64,000 nucleotides of DNA from positions 88,885,187-88,949,186 of the forward strand of contig OX457036.1 in the NCBI GenBank assembly GCA_949752735.1, given 5' to 3'. A program made the position numbers and the translations under genes. The DNA is from Lumbricus terrestris. Its lineage: Eukaryota > Annelida > Clitellata > Crassiclitellata > Lumbricidae. Positions 1-13,600 of this stretch are shown piece by piece (positions within the stretch are counted from its first letter, which is position 1; each line of letters begins with the position of its first letter). A model generated the notes under the pieces. That model searched no databases and was not told where the DNA came from. It worked only from the letters and a program-made list of their open reading frames with translations.

Positions 1-285
1 CGACTTTTTTTAGTCATCAGCGATTTCGGCGAGCGAAAAATGGGGGAAAACTGGAAAACTCACTGTAAAAATGGCATTTTTGCGAAGCAGACAAACAGCC
101 AAAAATTTCTGACGACCTTTTTTTTAGTTGTCATAAATTTTCGCGACCGAAAATAAAAAAGCTCGACGGTCTCGCGAAAATCGCGACTTTTTTCGAAATC
201 TCGCGACAAAGTTTTGCCAAAATCTGGCAACCCTGCCATAGATGGATTTGCCAAAATTCGGAAACTTAAAGACTCGAGCATTGTG
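1..285. mobile_element. MITE remnant with the GATGAC/GTCATC module
   Basis: Holds repeated pieces of the TTTTTTTAGTC(A/G)TC and TCGCGACxxxTTT type that also lie inside the MITEs at 2.2, 33.4, 45.7, 47.7 and 49.3 kb. The left end is cut by the window edge, so family and boundaries cannot be given. Confidence 0.5.
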
Positions 286-335
286 AATTTGCAATTTTTA
301 TATAATCCATGCGTAGGGCCTACATAGGCCTACAT

Positions 336-1170
336 CAGTGATTCCCAACCTTTTTTGGCATGCGGCACACTAAGAAAGAACCAAAATTTTCGCGGCACAC
401 TTAATAATAATTGCCTTTTTGTATCTATTTGTCACTATTATTTAATAATATTCTAATTTTAATGTTCTTATTGTCTAATAATACTCTAGTGAGTCTAGTC
501 AGTCAGCAGATGAAATTGAAACGAGGCTCCAGAGACGACAATCATACTCGCATTTCATCGTCGATTCTAAGAAGTCTCACCTTTTTTACACTTGATTTCA
601 GTTAAAGCTGAAAATCTAAATTCACAAAACCACGAAGGTGCAAATGGCAGAAGAACTTTGTCTGCTCTTGAACTGATCGAAGGATAAGATTTCTGAATGG
701 AAAGCTAAAACTCATCATAACTCTTTTCGGAAAATGTTGACTGATAAAATTTGTCATTTCGTAAATCAATGAGCTGTTCTTCATATTCGGTTGTAAGATT
801 TGTTGTTTCGCCGATTACAAATGGACTGATTGATTAAACAGTATAAATTGCAAGCGAAGGAAAGTAATGGTGCACTGCTGGTTGTAGGTTTATTATGTAC
901 TTCGTGTTTCAAGTGCAATTTTCTTCTTTGACTGAGATTCATTGACCGTGGGAAAACAATCAAAACTTCATTTGGAGATCTTAACCTGCTATATACAGTG
1001 TGAGAGATTAAGACCAACTGACTTAAGTTTTGATATTGCAGTGCTGATGTTTTCGGATGTTTTGTTTGGAATCATTATTAATTAATAACATTTTAGATTT
1101 TTCCCGCGGCACACCTGCAAAAGTCTCGCGGCACACTAGTGTGCCGCGGCACACAGGTTGGGAATCACTG
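336..1170. mobile_element. hAT-type non-autonomous element, CAGTGATTCCCAACC ends
   Basis: Inverted ends CAGTGATTCCCAACCT... and ...AGGTTGGGAATCACTG are flanked by a perfect 8-bp duplication GCCTACAT (328-335, 1171-1178). Subterminal GCGGCACAC motifs repeat at both ends. 8-bp duplications and CAGTG termini fit hAT/Charlie. No transposase frame is visible in the 835 bp. Confidence 0.85.
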
Positions 1171-1179
1171 GCCTACATA

Positions 1180-1330
1180 CAAGCATGCATGCATACAAAC
1201 ATGCGTAAAAAGTAGGTTACATGCATACACACACACACACATGCATGCATGCGTATACATACGCCATTACACACACATAAACACATACAATACATGAATG
1301 CATGCATAGGCTATATACATACATTCACCC
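1180..1330. repeat. ATGC/CA-rich simple repeat tract
   Basis: Irregular GCATGCAT and ACACACAC runs. Confidence 0.6.
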
Positions 1331-2196
1331 ACATACATGACTGTGTATATTAATATTTTAATATCCCTAAACATAATAATAGTATTATTTTACACGTGTA
1401 CTGCACAGTCCAGCGTCTGCAAATGACGTGTTTTAAAGTAGAATTTTAAAAAACCTTCAATAGGAAATCGCTTTTACTTTTGGTCACTTTTATTAATCAT
1501 CAGCTAATAAAATTAATATCTTCCTACAAATTCCGAGGGCCATCAGAATCATTGGGAATTCCGATGACTACAAAGTTCGTGAAATATTACTGGTAAAAAT
1601 AACTCATTATTAGCTAATCAACTGGGCCGTCTAATTATTTTAAGTTATACATTATTAATTTTGTCTGTTTGAAACCATTGGTTATTAGGTTAATGATTAT
1701 GTCGACAATATTGTCTGCTTGAAAGCCTTTAGGCCTGGTGAATAACAGACCTATAGCCTACTCTCCTGAATTCTTCTAGCACCTTCTGAAATTTCTCTTT
1801 GCCGATTCCTGCCACTCTGTTGAATGGCGCTATGGCCGCGTACAACGTATAAGATTCTTTTCCGACAAAGAAATTTCGTCAGTTAATCTCAGGTCGTTTT
1901 GTAGCTTGTGCATCAATAGTTTCTAAGAGTTTACGATTTTTCTTAGAGTCGAGTAGGCTAAATCTTTTTCAGACGATTTGAGCGGAACCACGTTCCTTTT
2001 GCAAGCTGTCCCTGATCTCCTTGAAATATGCGGTTACAAGCAGAATCCTGCATCTACAAATGACAGATTATTTTACAAGCAACTTCTTTTCCAGAGAACT
2101 GCATAAGCCTCATAATATTCTAAACAATCAGTTTCTTAAACGTCAAAAAACAAATAGGAAAGTGGGCTACAACACATGAAACGTCGAGTTTGCATG

Positions 2197-2674
2197 AAGT
2201 AGCGGCGCTAGGGGGTTAGAGGGGCTAAGCCCCCTGAAAAGGTCATCTTTTTTCCCATGTAAAAATGAAATATTTGGGCGATTTACCCCCTTTAGCCCCC
2301 GCCCCCAAACTGAAGCGCAGGTAAGCACGAGATTTGCCAGACAGTTCTGCGGACATAAAAAGGACCGTTTTAGAAGATTTCGCCCAAATGACTAAAAAAG
2401 TCATCAGATATTTTGACGGCAGAAATGGAAATTTTTCTAGATATTTCGGCCGATGACTGAAAAAAGGTCATCAGAAATTTTGACGGCAGAAATGGAAATT
2501 TTTCTAGATATTTCGGCCGATGACTGCAAAAAGGTCATCAGAAATTTTGACGGCAGAAATGGAAATTTTTCTTCAGATTTCGGGCGATGACTAAAAAAAT
2601 TTTCCGACTGAAAACGGACAATTTTCGCCCGCAAATTCAGCCTCCCCAAAACTGAAATCCTGGCGCCGCCACTG
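2197..2674. mobile_element. hAT MITE, CAGTGGCGGCGCCAGG family, expanded
   Basis: Ends AGTAGCGGCGCTAGG and CCTGGCGCCGCCACTG; imperfect 8-bp flanks TTTGCATG / CTTGCAAG. A block of about 73 bp around GATGACT...GGTCATCAGAAATTTT is present three times in tandem (about 2400-2600), making this copy longer than its relatives at 4738 and 6221. Confidence 0.75.
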
Positions 2675-2730
2675 CTTGCAAGGCATGTACGCGGGGATAT
2701 CAAAACTTATGTTGAAAAATTTCATGCGAT

Positions 2731-3011
2731 CATTGGCACCCGCACATAGGGGCAAGAGAGCACTTTACCCCACTCCCTAGGATTTGACACTTATTTTTTG
2801 ACTACTACTTTTTGTTTCTTGACAAATTTCTTCGCGCTAAGGCACTAATGTTTCTAATGATACACAAAGTGAAATTCAGAAATCTACACTTTGAGAACTC
2901 CACGCACGCAAAAAATGAACATTCGCATTTTCAAGCTTTTGCTTAAAAAATTCTCCGTGACCTTAATTGTGCCTTGCCCCCCTCATGCAAAGCTATTTGC
3001 GGGTAACCATG
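2731..3011. mobile_element. Degenerate copy of the CATGGGCGCCCGCA hAT family
   Basis: Starts CATTGGCACCCGCACATAGG and ends GCGGGTAACCATG. The interior resembles the start and end of the element at 46183-47300. Target duplication no longer clear. Confidence 0.5.
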
Positions 3012-3262
3012 CATAGGCCTAAGTTAAATTCAGTAAAAAAAATTATCGGAATCGAGGCAATACGGATGATACCGTCGCTACAGAAAAATGTGTAGGCTAC
3101 ATTGACATTTTACGTATGAGCGTTGCATGGCACAACAATTATAAATGGCAGCGTTCTGCAGAATAATAATTTGATGTGGCCTCTGTTTCTGCTGTTGATG
3201 ACTTTCGTTGTTAGCACTTTGGATGACGAGGAGAAATGAACCCTTCTAAACTGCTAAGATGG

Positions 3263-3376
3263 GCATTGTTAATCTTCAATGTATGCATTGTTAATCTTAA
3301 ATGTAGGCATTGTTAATCTTAAAATGTAGGCACTGTTAATCTTAAATGTAGGCATCGTTAATCTTAAATGTAGGCC
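3263..3376. repeat. 22-bp tandem repeat, about 5 copies
   Basis: Unit GGCATTGTTAATCTTAAATGTA with a few substitutions. Confidence 0.8.
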
Positions 3377-3400
3377 TAACGTTCTTGGATCTTGACTGTA

Positions 3401-4333
3401 CAGCGTGGGCCAAAAAAGACCCCCTCCCAATTTTTTGCCAATATCTTGGCCAGAAGTAAGAATTTTGAAATGAAATTTTACAAGCTTAAAGACAATTCAT
3501 ATTTACACATGATGGCCAGATTTCATAAAAATATTCCAAACACAACAAAAGTTACAACAGATTTAGTGAGGCCTACCCCGTTTTTTGAGGATTCAAGAAC
3601 GAAACGCAACAAAAAGTAGATTTTTTGCCAATATCATGGCCAGAAGTAAGAATTTCAAAATGACATTTTACAGGCTCAAAGACAATTCATATCTACGCAA
3701 GATGGTCAGAATTCATCAAAATATTTCAAGCAGAAAAAGTTAAACCACTTTTAGTGAAGCCACCCACACTTTTATGACGATTCAAAACCGAATCACAATA
3801 AACAGTAACAAAAACACGATTTTATTGAGTCTCATCTCAAATAACTGTTGTCAAATGAACTTGTTAGTGCTTCACAACTTGTGTTCAATGTGCCCACTAC
3901 CCGTGCCAAAACTTATTTTGAGTCTCTTTGCAAAGTTCTTGATTAATCTGATAGATTCTTTATTTACCAATTTGATTGTCATCTGGCTAAGTGACTTCTC
4001 AGTGATGTACTCTGTTTCTCTTTTAAATAGTAATAATAATGATCATCTGACAATATCAAGGCTATTTGATACCAATTATTTGAGATGAGAAAAAAATCGT
4101 GTTTTTTTAACTTTTTTTGTTGCGTTTCGTTTTTGAATCGTCAAAAAACGGTGGATGGCTTCGCTAAAAGTGGTATAACTTTTGTTCTGTGTGAAATATT
4201 TTATTTAAATCTGACCACCACGTGCAGATATGAATTGTCTTTAGGCCTAAGCCTGTAAAATTTTATTTCGAAATGCTTACTTTTGGCCAAGATATTGGCA
4301 AAAAACCTAGGGGGTCTTTTTTGGCCCACCCTG
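3401..4333. mobile_element. Tc1/mariner-like foldback element, copy 1
   Basis: Ends CAGCGTGGGCCAAAAAAGAC and its inverse GTCTTTTTTGGCCCACCCTG, flanked by TA on both sides. The interior is built of repeated modules (TTGGCCAGAAGTAAGAATTT, GACAATTCATAT, GACGATTCAAAAAC) found in both orientations, so each arm is itself a repeat. A related copy lies at 34819-35986. Confidence 0.75.
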
Positions 4334-4420
4334 TAGATCGGCCTAGAAATATGACGCAGCGTTTGTGAAAATGCATGCTAAGTGCTAAATGCTATGTGTT
4401 TATCAATCTATGTAATCGAA

Positions 4421-4426
4421 TTTATT
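4421..4426 (-). terminator. Candidate AATAAA polyadenylation signal of the LARGE-like gene
   Basis: AATAAA on the minus strand about 115 nt past the stop codon. It coincides with a short SINE-like fragment (GCGCCCCTTCAAG), so the 3' UTR may use a transposon-derived signal. Confidence 0.35.
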
Positions 4427-4539
4427 TAGCGCCCCTTCAAGATCCATAGATCTATTGTATCAGGAAAGCTTCTGCCGTGGGCTAACTCGGTCTACCGCTA
4501 GTCACAATATGCACCGATGTGTTACAACCGGAGAATGCC

Positions 4540-4642
4540 TTACTGTTCGAACTTTGGATCATCCTTGAGCAACAGCCTCGATGTGCTGAACGGATGGGGA
4601 ACATGGATGAGAAAGTCATCGGGTATAACAACAAACTTGAAT
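4540..4642 (-). CDS. LARGE: LARGE-like exon 14: C-terminus and stop
   Basis: Encodes [20 protein letters not shown] through FEQ and TAA, matching Y-E-F-I-V-L-P-N-A-Y-M-I-H-M-P-H-A-P-S. Acceptor GATTTTTCAG, phase 2 in. The tail after the HxPH motif is about 25 residues shorter than vertebrate LARGE. Confidence 0.85.
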
Positions 4643-7600
4643 CTGAAAAATCACCAAAACCAACCCAGTAGGTGAATATGCAGACACCTAATATAATACG
4701 ATGTAAAATGAAAATTACGCAATCTTTGACTAATATACAGTAGCGGCGCCAAGGGTGCTATAGGGCGGGGGGACTAAGCCCCTAAAAAATGCCATCCGCT
4801 TTTTTACATGTAAAAATAAAATATTTCCATGATTGGCCCCCTAAAACCCGAAAGATATGCATGAGATTTCGACCAAATGACTATAAAAAAAGGTCGTCAG
4901 AAATTTTGGCGAATGAAATAATGAAAAAGGAAAATTTCATCCGCGAGGATTCAACCCCCCAAAACTGAAATCCTGGCGCCGCCACTGCTAATATACCCAA
5001 AATGTTTGTCAGACTCAGTTAGAGGACCAAACGTTTTAGCGTTGCTAAACAAAATTATGCACACATTGCATTAGGCCTAGCCTACTGAAAAAATCGACCA
5101 CTTCGAAAGCAAGATTCTGTCATATCGATGCAAATGTGCAGAAAGTAGATTGTACGTGAATGGTCAGGAAGTTAGTCAGCTAGGACACCATGCGTGGAAA
5201 GGCGTCAAACGCAGAGTCTCTACCGTTGGAAAGAAGTACGCTATGAGAGGTGATCTTGCGATGAAAAGCCTTTTCCCATGGCCAGCAACTTAAGAACTCT
5301 GAGAGGACAGAGTCTGAAGCTACAATGCGCGAGAGCGATATATAATAACATTAGCAAATTGTCTTTTAGCCAAAGAATTGTGGATCGTGGATCACCAAAA
5401 CCGACTTCCAGAAAAAATAGTAGTGAGAATGTCCATATGTTTGGGATAGGTCTCGCATCGGGACAGTGGTGGTATCGAGGTCGTGGCCATAATATTATCG
5501 CGTGAACGTTTTTAATGTGGCGAATGATCATACATCTTTAATATCCTGCAATAAATAAAACGCTTTACTGTCAATAATTACTGAGATATCGGAAATTTAA
5601 ATTTTCGTTCTAAAAATTAAACTTTTTACTCACTCAGTCTCAACCACTGTATTAAACGTCTGGTGCTAGGCTAATTTAGCTTAAACCATCAGTAAATTGT
5701 TCAGGTCAGTATATTGCAAAGCATTTGGTGAAATTCGAGAACAATTCATTGAGTACCCGGGTAAGCTTAGGCCCAATATATTTTTATAATCTCAAAAGTA
5801 GTGCACTGGTCATTGATGGCATGCGCTCATGGACTGCACTGCCACAATCCCAATGCAGGAAATGCATCATAGGAAATTAAAATTAATTGGCTATATCGTA
5901 CATTGTGTGCAACAGAATATTATCCGGATGGATATTGATATGCTGCGTTGCACTCACTTGAAATTTACCAATAAGGCTATTTTTTATTACGACTAGGCTA
6001 CATGGGTCAATAGAAGTTTGTTCGCATTGATTAAATTTTTTAATATTATAATTTAATCTACTCTAGTTACACATTTAGATATTGTCAACTGAAATATGAT
6101 CTATTATGCGCCATTAGATATGATTAGAACCAGATCTGTTGTTTGTACCAAAAAACTTCACAATTATTCAAATACAAATTATATTTAGGCCTAACAGCAA
6201 ATTTATGCATCAGTAATAAGCAGTGGCGGCGCCAGGATTTCAGTTTTGGGGGGCTAAAGGGGGTAAATCGTCCAAAATTTTTATTTTTACATGGGAGAAA
6301 AAATGGATGGCTTTTTTTAGGGGGGGGGCTTAGCCCCCCTAGCTCCCCCCTAGCGTCGCCACTGGTAATAGGTTCAGTTTATTGCGTGTAATGCAATAAA
6401 AAATTATACTTAGGCTAAATGCGAGACACGAAAGGTTTTATCCGTCAGTTTTCCAGAAGAAGCCCAGCACTGCTGAGGTTAAATTCTAGGTTCGTGATGT
6501 TATCTTATTTACCCTTGATCGTGAAGAACTTGTGTATAAACGATCTTGTCTGCCATTCTCTCGATCAGAAGTTCGTAGTATCTCGCTGTGAAATTTCTTC
6601 TCACGACGACGTAAGGTTCGAAAGCGCCGGCAAATATCGCCTGCGTTAAATCACTATTCATTGACATTCCGGCTAACGTCGGTGTTTCATGGCACGCTAA
6701 ACTATCAGGGAGAGAAAGGAAGGGCAGCGGGAAGGATATTAGGGGAAGCAATGGAGGGGAGTTGGTCGCCACCATTTGGAGGGGCAAAGTGACGCCCTTG
6801 GGAGATCAGCCAGATGGTGAAACAAGATGTGCAAGTCAACACAAAAAGAGCGGTCGCAACGAACTTTAAGAAAGTAGCCTAAGCTAAGGCAATTGTTGAA
6901 TTACGTAGGATAAGATAAATGACATTGTGGTATTTAAAGGTAAAATAGTGCAAGGAAAATAAGGTATAATGTAAGTTTAGGCATGATAAGGCAATTCTTG
7001 ATTTTATAGACTAAATTAAAAACGGTAAATGAACTCGCCTTTCAGTGGCTACCGCATGGACTTAATCCTGTTCATTTTTCAAGGAATTGGTCGCTTTATA
7101 TCCTTCACCACTTAGTCTAGCCTAGGTTTCTGATGTCTTAAGGTGTACGCGGACCGTGCTGAAGTGAAGAGCAGAGGCATCGTCTAGAACTTACAATTTC
7201 CGATTGAAACAGATTAGTAGCAATACATAGCCTACTCTATACGTGATCTATGCGTCTTACTGGTTGATACATCATAGGAAAACTGCAGACCTGAGAATAA
7301 TTGTTTCAAGGTTGAAATGTGAGTGGTAGAACGCTCTTTACCTGATATGGTTCCTTGGCTGTAACCCAGCGAGTGTAGTTGGTTGGTTTGTGACCAAGAT
7401 TCCAGCTGTTCTCCATCCTTGAGAATGAAAACAGCTTGCGGATTTAGCTTGACGTAGCGTACATTTTTGTAGGTCCCATTGTTAACCCTTATTATAGTCC
7501 AGTAGGTAGGCCTACCACTATACAGTGGCGGCGCAATAATAGGCCACGTCGCTGCCTATTTTGCTGTTGGCCTGTCTTATAAACTGCGAATTTTGGGGGA

Positions 7601-10600
7601 ATATTTCATATAGGTGTAGCGAATATAAATATAGCGCTACAACAAACGCAGTTGAGTCGCCCGAAGGTCAAGCGTACGTGAGCGTAGCCTACGTGACCAG
7701 CAGAAGAAGGGATGAGCGAAGTTAGGCCTACAAGGGGGCGTTGTTGAGAGGAGTCCAGTTGGCAAGAAGGATCTGCTGGAGTTCAGTCGACAAGAAGAAT
7801 CTGCTGGAGTGAAGTTGAGCAGACATTCAGGCTAGGGAGAAGTAAGTGAATGTTATTTGCATTTAATGAAGCAAGTAAATGAATGTTATTTGAATTTGTT
7901 GAATTATAGAAATATATATATAATATTAGTTGTAGTGAAGAGTGTACTGATATATTATATTGGAACAATGTGAATTTAAACTAATTGACGAAGGAAATGG
8001 TAGATAGGAATACTGTGCAATTAGTTATTGTAGTTGTGTCATTTATATGGATAGACTTATGAACAATAGGTGATATTTGCGATATAGACCTATGGACTAT
8101 AGGTGATAGTTAATAGTGAATTTTCTTATATAATGTGCTTGTAGACCCTAGCGGTCGGTGGTGGAAAAAATAAGACAACGCTGAAAAGAAAAGACGAGTG
8201 TTGAATCATTTTAATATTTTCAACTCGTCACAAGTGGCGAGCCTGCCAGGAGTTGATTGTTCGCGAACAGTATATTAACACGTGCCCAAGTTATCTAGCA
8301 GTGTTTCTGAAGGAAAGAGCTCCAACCACCTTGGCGGAGTTAGCCATTTTGGCAGAGAAATTTTTAGAAGCTCACGCAAATGAGGCAGCGTCGGGTTATG
8401 GTCGAACGGAAGGAGTGGATAAGGTGAAACCAGTGGAGAGAGGAAAACCAGCGTTTCAACAAAGAAATCAAGGAAGACGATGTTTCATCTGCGGAAAAGG
8501 AAATCATATCTCGACCAATTGTTTCCATAAGCATAAAGCAGGGGCGATGGCAGTTAATGGATTTCGATCTGGGTCATCGCATGGAGGTTTTCAAAGACAA
8601 GAGCGAGAACAGGCAACTGTTTCGAGATCGGAGGAGGTAGTTCCTTCGAGGGTGGAAAGACCGAATAGAGAAGGAAATATATTGGAGTCGGAGTCGGCGC
8701 GTTGTTTCGAACATCGTGGAGGGACAGTGTTAAATACGAAGGTGGAGTTGGTGTGCGGGTGCAGACTGCCGGTGGTAGCTTGTGCCGCACATGCATTGGA
8801 AAAGTCGATGCCGGTGACGGATGGGTTTTTGGGTGACAGGAACGTTAGAGTTTTGAGGGACACCGGGTGTTCAACCGTCGTGGTTAAGACGGATTTGGTG
8901 AGAAAAGAACAATTCACGGGAGAAAAGGTGACTTGTGTGTTAATCGATGGGACAGTGCGGCGGACACCGGTTGCTGTGATTGATTTGACTACGCCCTATT
9001 TTAGGGGATCGGTAAAAGCGTTGTGCATGAAACAACCACTGTATGACGTGATTGTTGGTAATGTTCCGGGGGCGAGGAGTCCGGATCAGGTGCTCGATGA
9101 CGCCAAGACGACGAAGGAAGCAAGGGGAGTGGAATCAGTGGAAGAAAGTCAAGCCGTTGAAACGAGACAACAGAAAAAGGGAGTGAGGGTGCCTCCATTG
9201 ATAGTAGCAGAAATGATAGGGAGTAATGTTTCAAAGGAAGATTTAATAAAGAAGCAAAATAAATATGAAGTCGAGATGAAGGCCGAAAAGAACGATGAAG
9301 CTCATAGAGATCAGCAAAATAAAACTGAAACCGATATAGAGAAGCAGACGATAGAGGAAGCAGCAATTGCAGGCGATAAGCAAGAGCTAACTATGAGGCG
9401 CATCACAGAAGAGGTGCAAGGAGTTCAAGAGGGAGTGTTGATGTCTAGTGGCAAATTGATTACGAAAGAAGTTGAAAAGGAAATAAGTGAGATGAAAGCG
9501 GAAGTCATTAAAAGTGAAGACCCAACCACAGAGAAAGACTGGGCGGAGATTACGTTGATTGTATTTACAGGGATGGAAGAATTTAGTCGAGAGCTGATTG
9601 GGGAAAATGCGGAGAGGGTGATTACAGAAGATAGATCGAAAAGTGTGCTTGCAGAAAATGATAAAATAAAGAGGGCATCAAAAGAAGTCGCTGCAATTGA
9701 GGTAAAGTTCAAAAAGAAAACGTGGGTATTTGAAACACAGAACGAATCGGAGACTGTAATGCAACAACAAGGAGTAAACTCTAGAGGAGCAGGAACACAT
9801 GCGAACGGAAATATATCACAGATTACTACTGAAGGAATTGAAAAGGAAATTTCAAATGCATATTCGAGAGACGAAGTGAGGGCAGTAAAAGCAAGGGAAT
9901 GTGGGAGTGCAGATGATTGTAATGAAAGAGTTGGTGGAAGTCTGTTTCAGTTGGGTACTGAGAAATTTAAACCTCCTGTGGGCTTTTTATACATAAAGGT
10001 GTTCTCAGGGGAGGATAGAGATGCAGCTGTTTGGGGAATCACGAAATTCCAAGAGTTCCGGCACGGTCAGCAATTTGCATTTGAGACCGATCATCAGCTT
10101 CTTAATAAAAAGTATCGGAGCTGATGATTTTAGCCGCAGTTTGTAAATATTGTGTTTTAATTACATGGAATGGTTTTATTAAAAGAGGACAGATATATAA
10201 AGTAGCGTACCTGATTTTATTAGGACCGTTAATTTGATTTACTTATATCGGTGCTTTACAAATTGTCTACATTTTGTGTTTATACGATTTTTGTTTGATC
10301 TGAGGTGCATAATTGTGTGTTGTGAAAATAGTTAGGTTGTCTCTTCGTAAGAAAAGCACTAAAGAAGTGAAATTTGTTTAAGTGTATCGGAAAGTGTACC
10401 GATTGTATTCAATTGTGATTGTTAGTTAAAGTAGAAGCAGTTATTGAGTAATCAGATGTGATTGTTAGTTAAGCCATAAGTAGTTATTGAGAAATCGGGT
10501 GTGATTGTCCGTTAAAGAAGAAGTAGTTATTCAGAAATCAGGCACGATATTTTCGTTGAGGAATATGTAGATGTCGAGAGAACCTGATGTCTCTCTTGGA

Positions 10601-13600
10601 AAAGAGGGAGGAGTGTAGCGAATATAAATATAGCGCTACAACAAACGCAGTTGAGTCGCCCGAAGGTCAAGCGTACGTGAGCGTAGCCTACGTGACCAGC
10701 AGAAGAAGGGATGAGCGAAGTTAGGCCTACAAGGGGGCGTTGTTGAGAGGAGTCCAGTTGACAAGAAGGATCTGCTGGAGTTCAGTCGACAAGAAGAATC
10801 TGCTGGAGTGAAGTTGAGCAGACATTCAGGCTAGGGAGAAGTAAGTGAATGTTATTTGCATTTAATGAAGCAAGTAAATGAATGTTATTTGAATTTGTTG
10901 AATTATAGAAATATATATATAATATTAGTTGTAGTGAAGAGTGTACTGATATATTATATTGGAACAATGTGAATTTAAACTAATTGACGAAGGAAATGGT
11001 AGATAGGAATACTGTGCAATTAGTTATTGTAGTTGCGTCATTTATATGGATAGACTTATGAACAATAGGTGATATTTGCGATATAGACCTATGGACTATA
11101 ATAGGTGATAGTTAATAGTGAATTTTCTTATATAATGTGCTTGTAGACCCTAGCGGTCGGTGGTGGAAAAAATAAGACAACGCTGAAAAGAAAAGACGAG
11201 TGTTGAATCATTTTAATATTTTCAACTCGTCACAATAGGGTTACCATCAGTGCTCAGATGAAAAAGAGGACACTCAAAATGTTCGTCAGCTCCTCAGTCA
11301 TAACGACCTGCACGAACACCTGTGTATTGGACTTTCAGGGCGGCTCTGTAGATAACCACTTACGTTTCGACATCTTTTATGTAAAAATTTTCCGAGAAAT
11401 TGAAAAAATTATTTTTTTATCTACAATTATCATTATGTAACTAGTGTTATAGTTATGCGTTTGGCAACCATACTATTGAGCTAAATACTGATGGGACGCG
11501 TGTTTAGTTCACGGAAAGGAAGAGTGTATAGCACGGAAAAGTAAGTAAAATCGATTGATCGGGGACGGACGGAGAAAACCCGGACAAAATCCGTATTTCT
11601 GGAAAGCCGCCCGGACGCCCGGACAGAGGCCAAAAAAGAGGACGTGTCCGGGGAAACCCGGACGTATGGTAACCCTAATTTCATATCTTCTCTATATTTA
11701 ATTTAATCGACCTACTGAAATCTCCCCCTCCCCATGACCGACGCAGCCTGCTGACTTTGCATAGCTGGCGCAGCCCCGTCCCACTGCGAAGTCTACTTAG
11801 TCAATGAACGTTCAAACTTCAAACCCAGAACCTGCTTAGTTACCGATAGACCCAGGCTACACATTGCAAGCTATGACAGAGAATAGATGGATGTAGTCTC
11901 TATAGTCGTACCCGTATCCGACGATCGTCTTATTGGGCATGAGTTGCAGCAGCTGCGATTTGTTCCTTGGAGTCGCGTCACCAAGATCATTGAACATCTG
12001 AAACGCTGGAACAGCCAGGACCTGGAAAGAGATAGATCCACGTATCAAGTTCAAGCTTCATCCCTGCAATTTCTGCAGACAAATCGTTGGGGTTAGTGTG
12101 AAGTTGCGTCTGCAATTAGCATAAATTAAGATAATTGCAATTAGCATAAATTAGGATAATTGCAATTAGCATAAATTAGGATAATTGCAATTAGCATAAA
12201 TTAGGATAATTACAATTAGCATAAATTAGGATAATTGCATGAGCGTAGACTTAGAGTTTGGATGAGCGGAAAGAATATCAGTACTGCAACACATAACTCT
12301 GATAATGATAATTCTATCAGTTGTCATTTAGTGACATAGCCCATAGTATCAGTCCAATGTCCTAATGTCAGTGTATTATTTACTCGACTTTATATTATAG
12401 CGACTGTGCACCCTTGACCCTGCTCAGTTTTAAATGAATTGATCAGCTGCATGAGGCCTGCCACTGCTGGCTGTATGGAATGGAAACGACGCCATATTTA
12501 TATTTTAAGGTCACTGTGAAAGACCAGATTTCATATCTTCGATGTAACGAGTCTAACGACGTTCTGTATGCGAATGAGAATCGTGATGTAGCCTACATGG
12601 GAGGTGCAGAGGAGGCGCATGGGAGCATTGGGAGATGCGTTCTACCGATGCAACGTGTCTTAACTGTCTTGTACTGTGCACTGTGCAATAACTTGATTGG
12701 CCAAGCTGCGTGAGTAGGCTACCGTAACTATAAGTATCTGGAAGTTTATGTGTGATGCGTGTAAATGAATATCTGCAGGAGTTAGAAGTATTTATTGTCC
12801 GAGGTTATAATAGACTTACCGTGTCGTTATGTTTATAGTTCATATGCTTCTTTATCAGTTGTTTGAGGCTACTGTAGATTCCTGGATTGGGAATAAGATC
12901 GACATCAACGAAAAAGAAATGCGGACTGTGACTGTTGTTCAAAGCCACATTTCGTATGTAGTTGATCGGATTGTACATCTGTTAAAACGAACATTTGCCA
13001 AAATGGCCACACATTTTATTATTATTTCTTATAATTATTCTAAATTACTTAAAATTTACAACGAATAAAGACTGGCCGCTGTGAAGTTACTTAGGTTAAC
13101 ATTGGCATGGATCCAATTTATTAAAACAAACGAAGAGAAAATGTCATGAAATCATGATATCAACATTTTCGATTTGCTAAACATTTAATGATCAATGATC
13201 ATTCGCCAGTAATAATACGAAAGCTATTTTTGCACCAGTCGCCTCTGGTAAGTGGCGACAGTAAAATTATATTCAAATTTCTTTTCAGCCGTCTTAGCAC
13301 GGCAAAATGATCTCGCAGTCGGGTAACAATGTGCATACTCTTTCTTCCAACTTGTAACTATACTATGTAGACTTACGTGTAAATCTGTGAAATATCATTT
13401 CAGCGAAGAGTTAATCTACTTTAATAGGCCTACGCTACATGTTTTGATGAATCAAGTTAGGCCTACATAAGGTGTTGCATAGGCAAGTTACATAATGACC
13501 GTATTTGCTTTGAGACACAGTAGAAATTAAACAAATGATTTGATTGAGTAATAAACTTATTTCAGCACACCAATGATGATAATAGACGATCGATACCTCT

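Larger units (their letters stand above)
7615..11234 (+). mobile_element. Ty3/Gypsy-type LTR retrotransposon, internally deleted
   Basis: LTRs of 618 bp (7615-8232) and 621 bp (10614-11234), starting TGTAGCG and ending GTCACA, flanked by the 5-bp duplication ATAGG. By eye the LTRs differ by two substitutions and one 3-nt indel, so insertion is recent. The interior is only 2.4 kb: gag C-terminus, protease and an RNase H remnant remain, while reverse transcriptase and integrase are missing. Confidence 0.92.
7611..11677. mobile_element. TAGGGTTACCAT MITE, split by an LTR element
   Basis: With the LTR element and one copy of its duplication removed, TAGG (7611-7614) joins GTTACCAT (from 11240), giving an end that mirrors ATGGTAACCCTA at 11677. 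The reconstructed element of about 440 bp is flanked by a perfect 8-bp duplication ATTTCATA (7603-7610, 11678-11685). It sits in intron 11 of the LARGE-like gene. Confidence 0.8.

Noticed and set aside
5241..5531. 96- and 75-codon frames in intron 13
   Set aside because: Overlapping on opposite strands, no recognisable motif, no splice sites in phase.
7524..7545. CAGTGGCGGCGC as another hAT MITE
   Set aside because: Only 12 bases of the left end match; no right end or target duplication was found before the LTR element.
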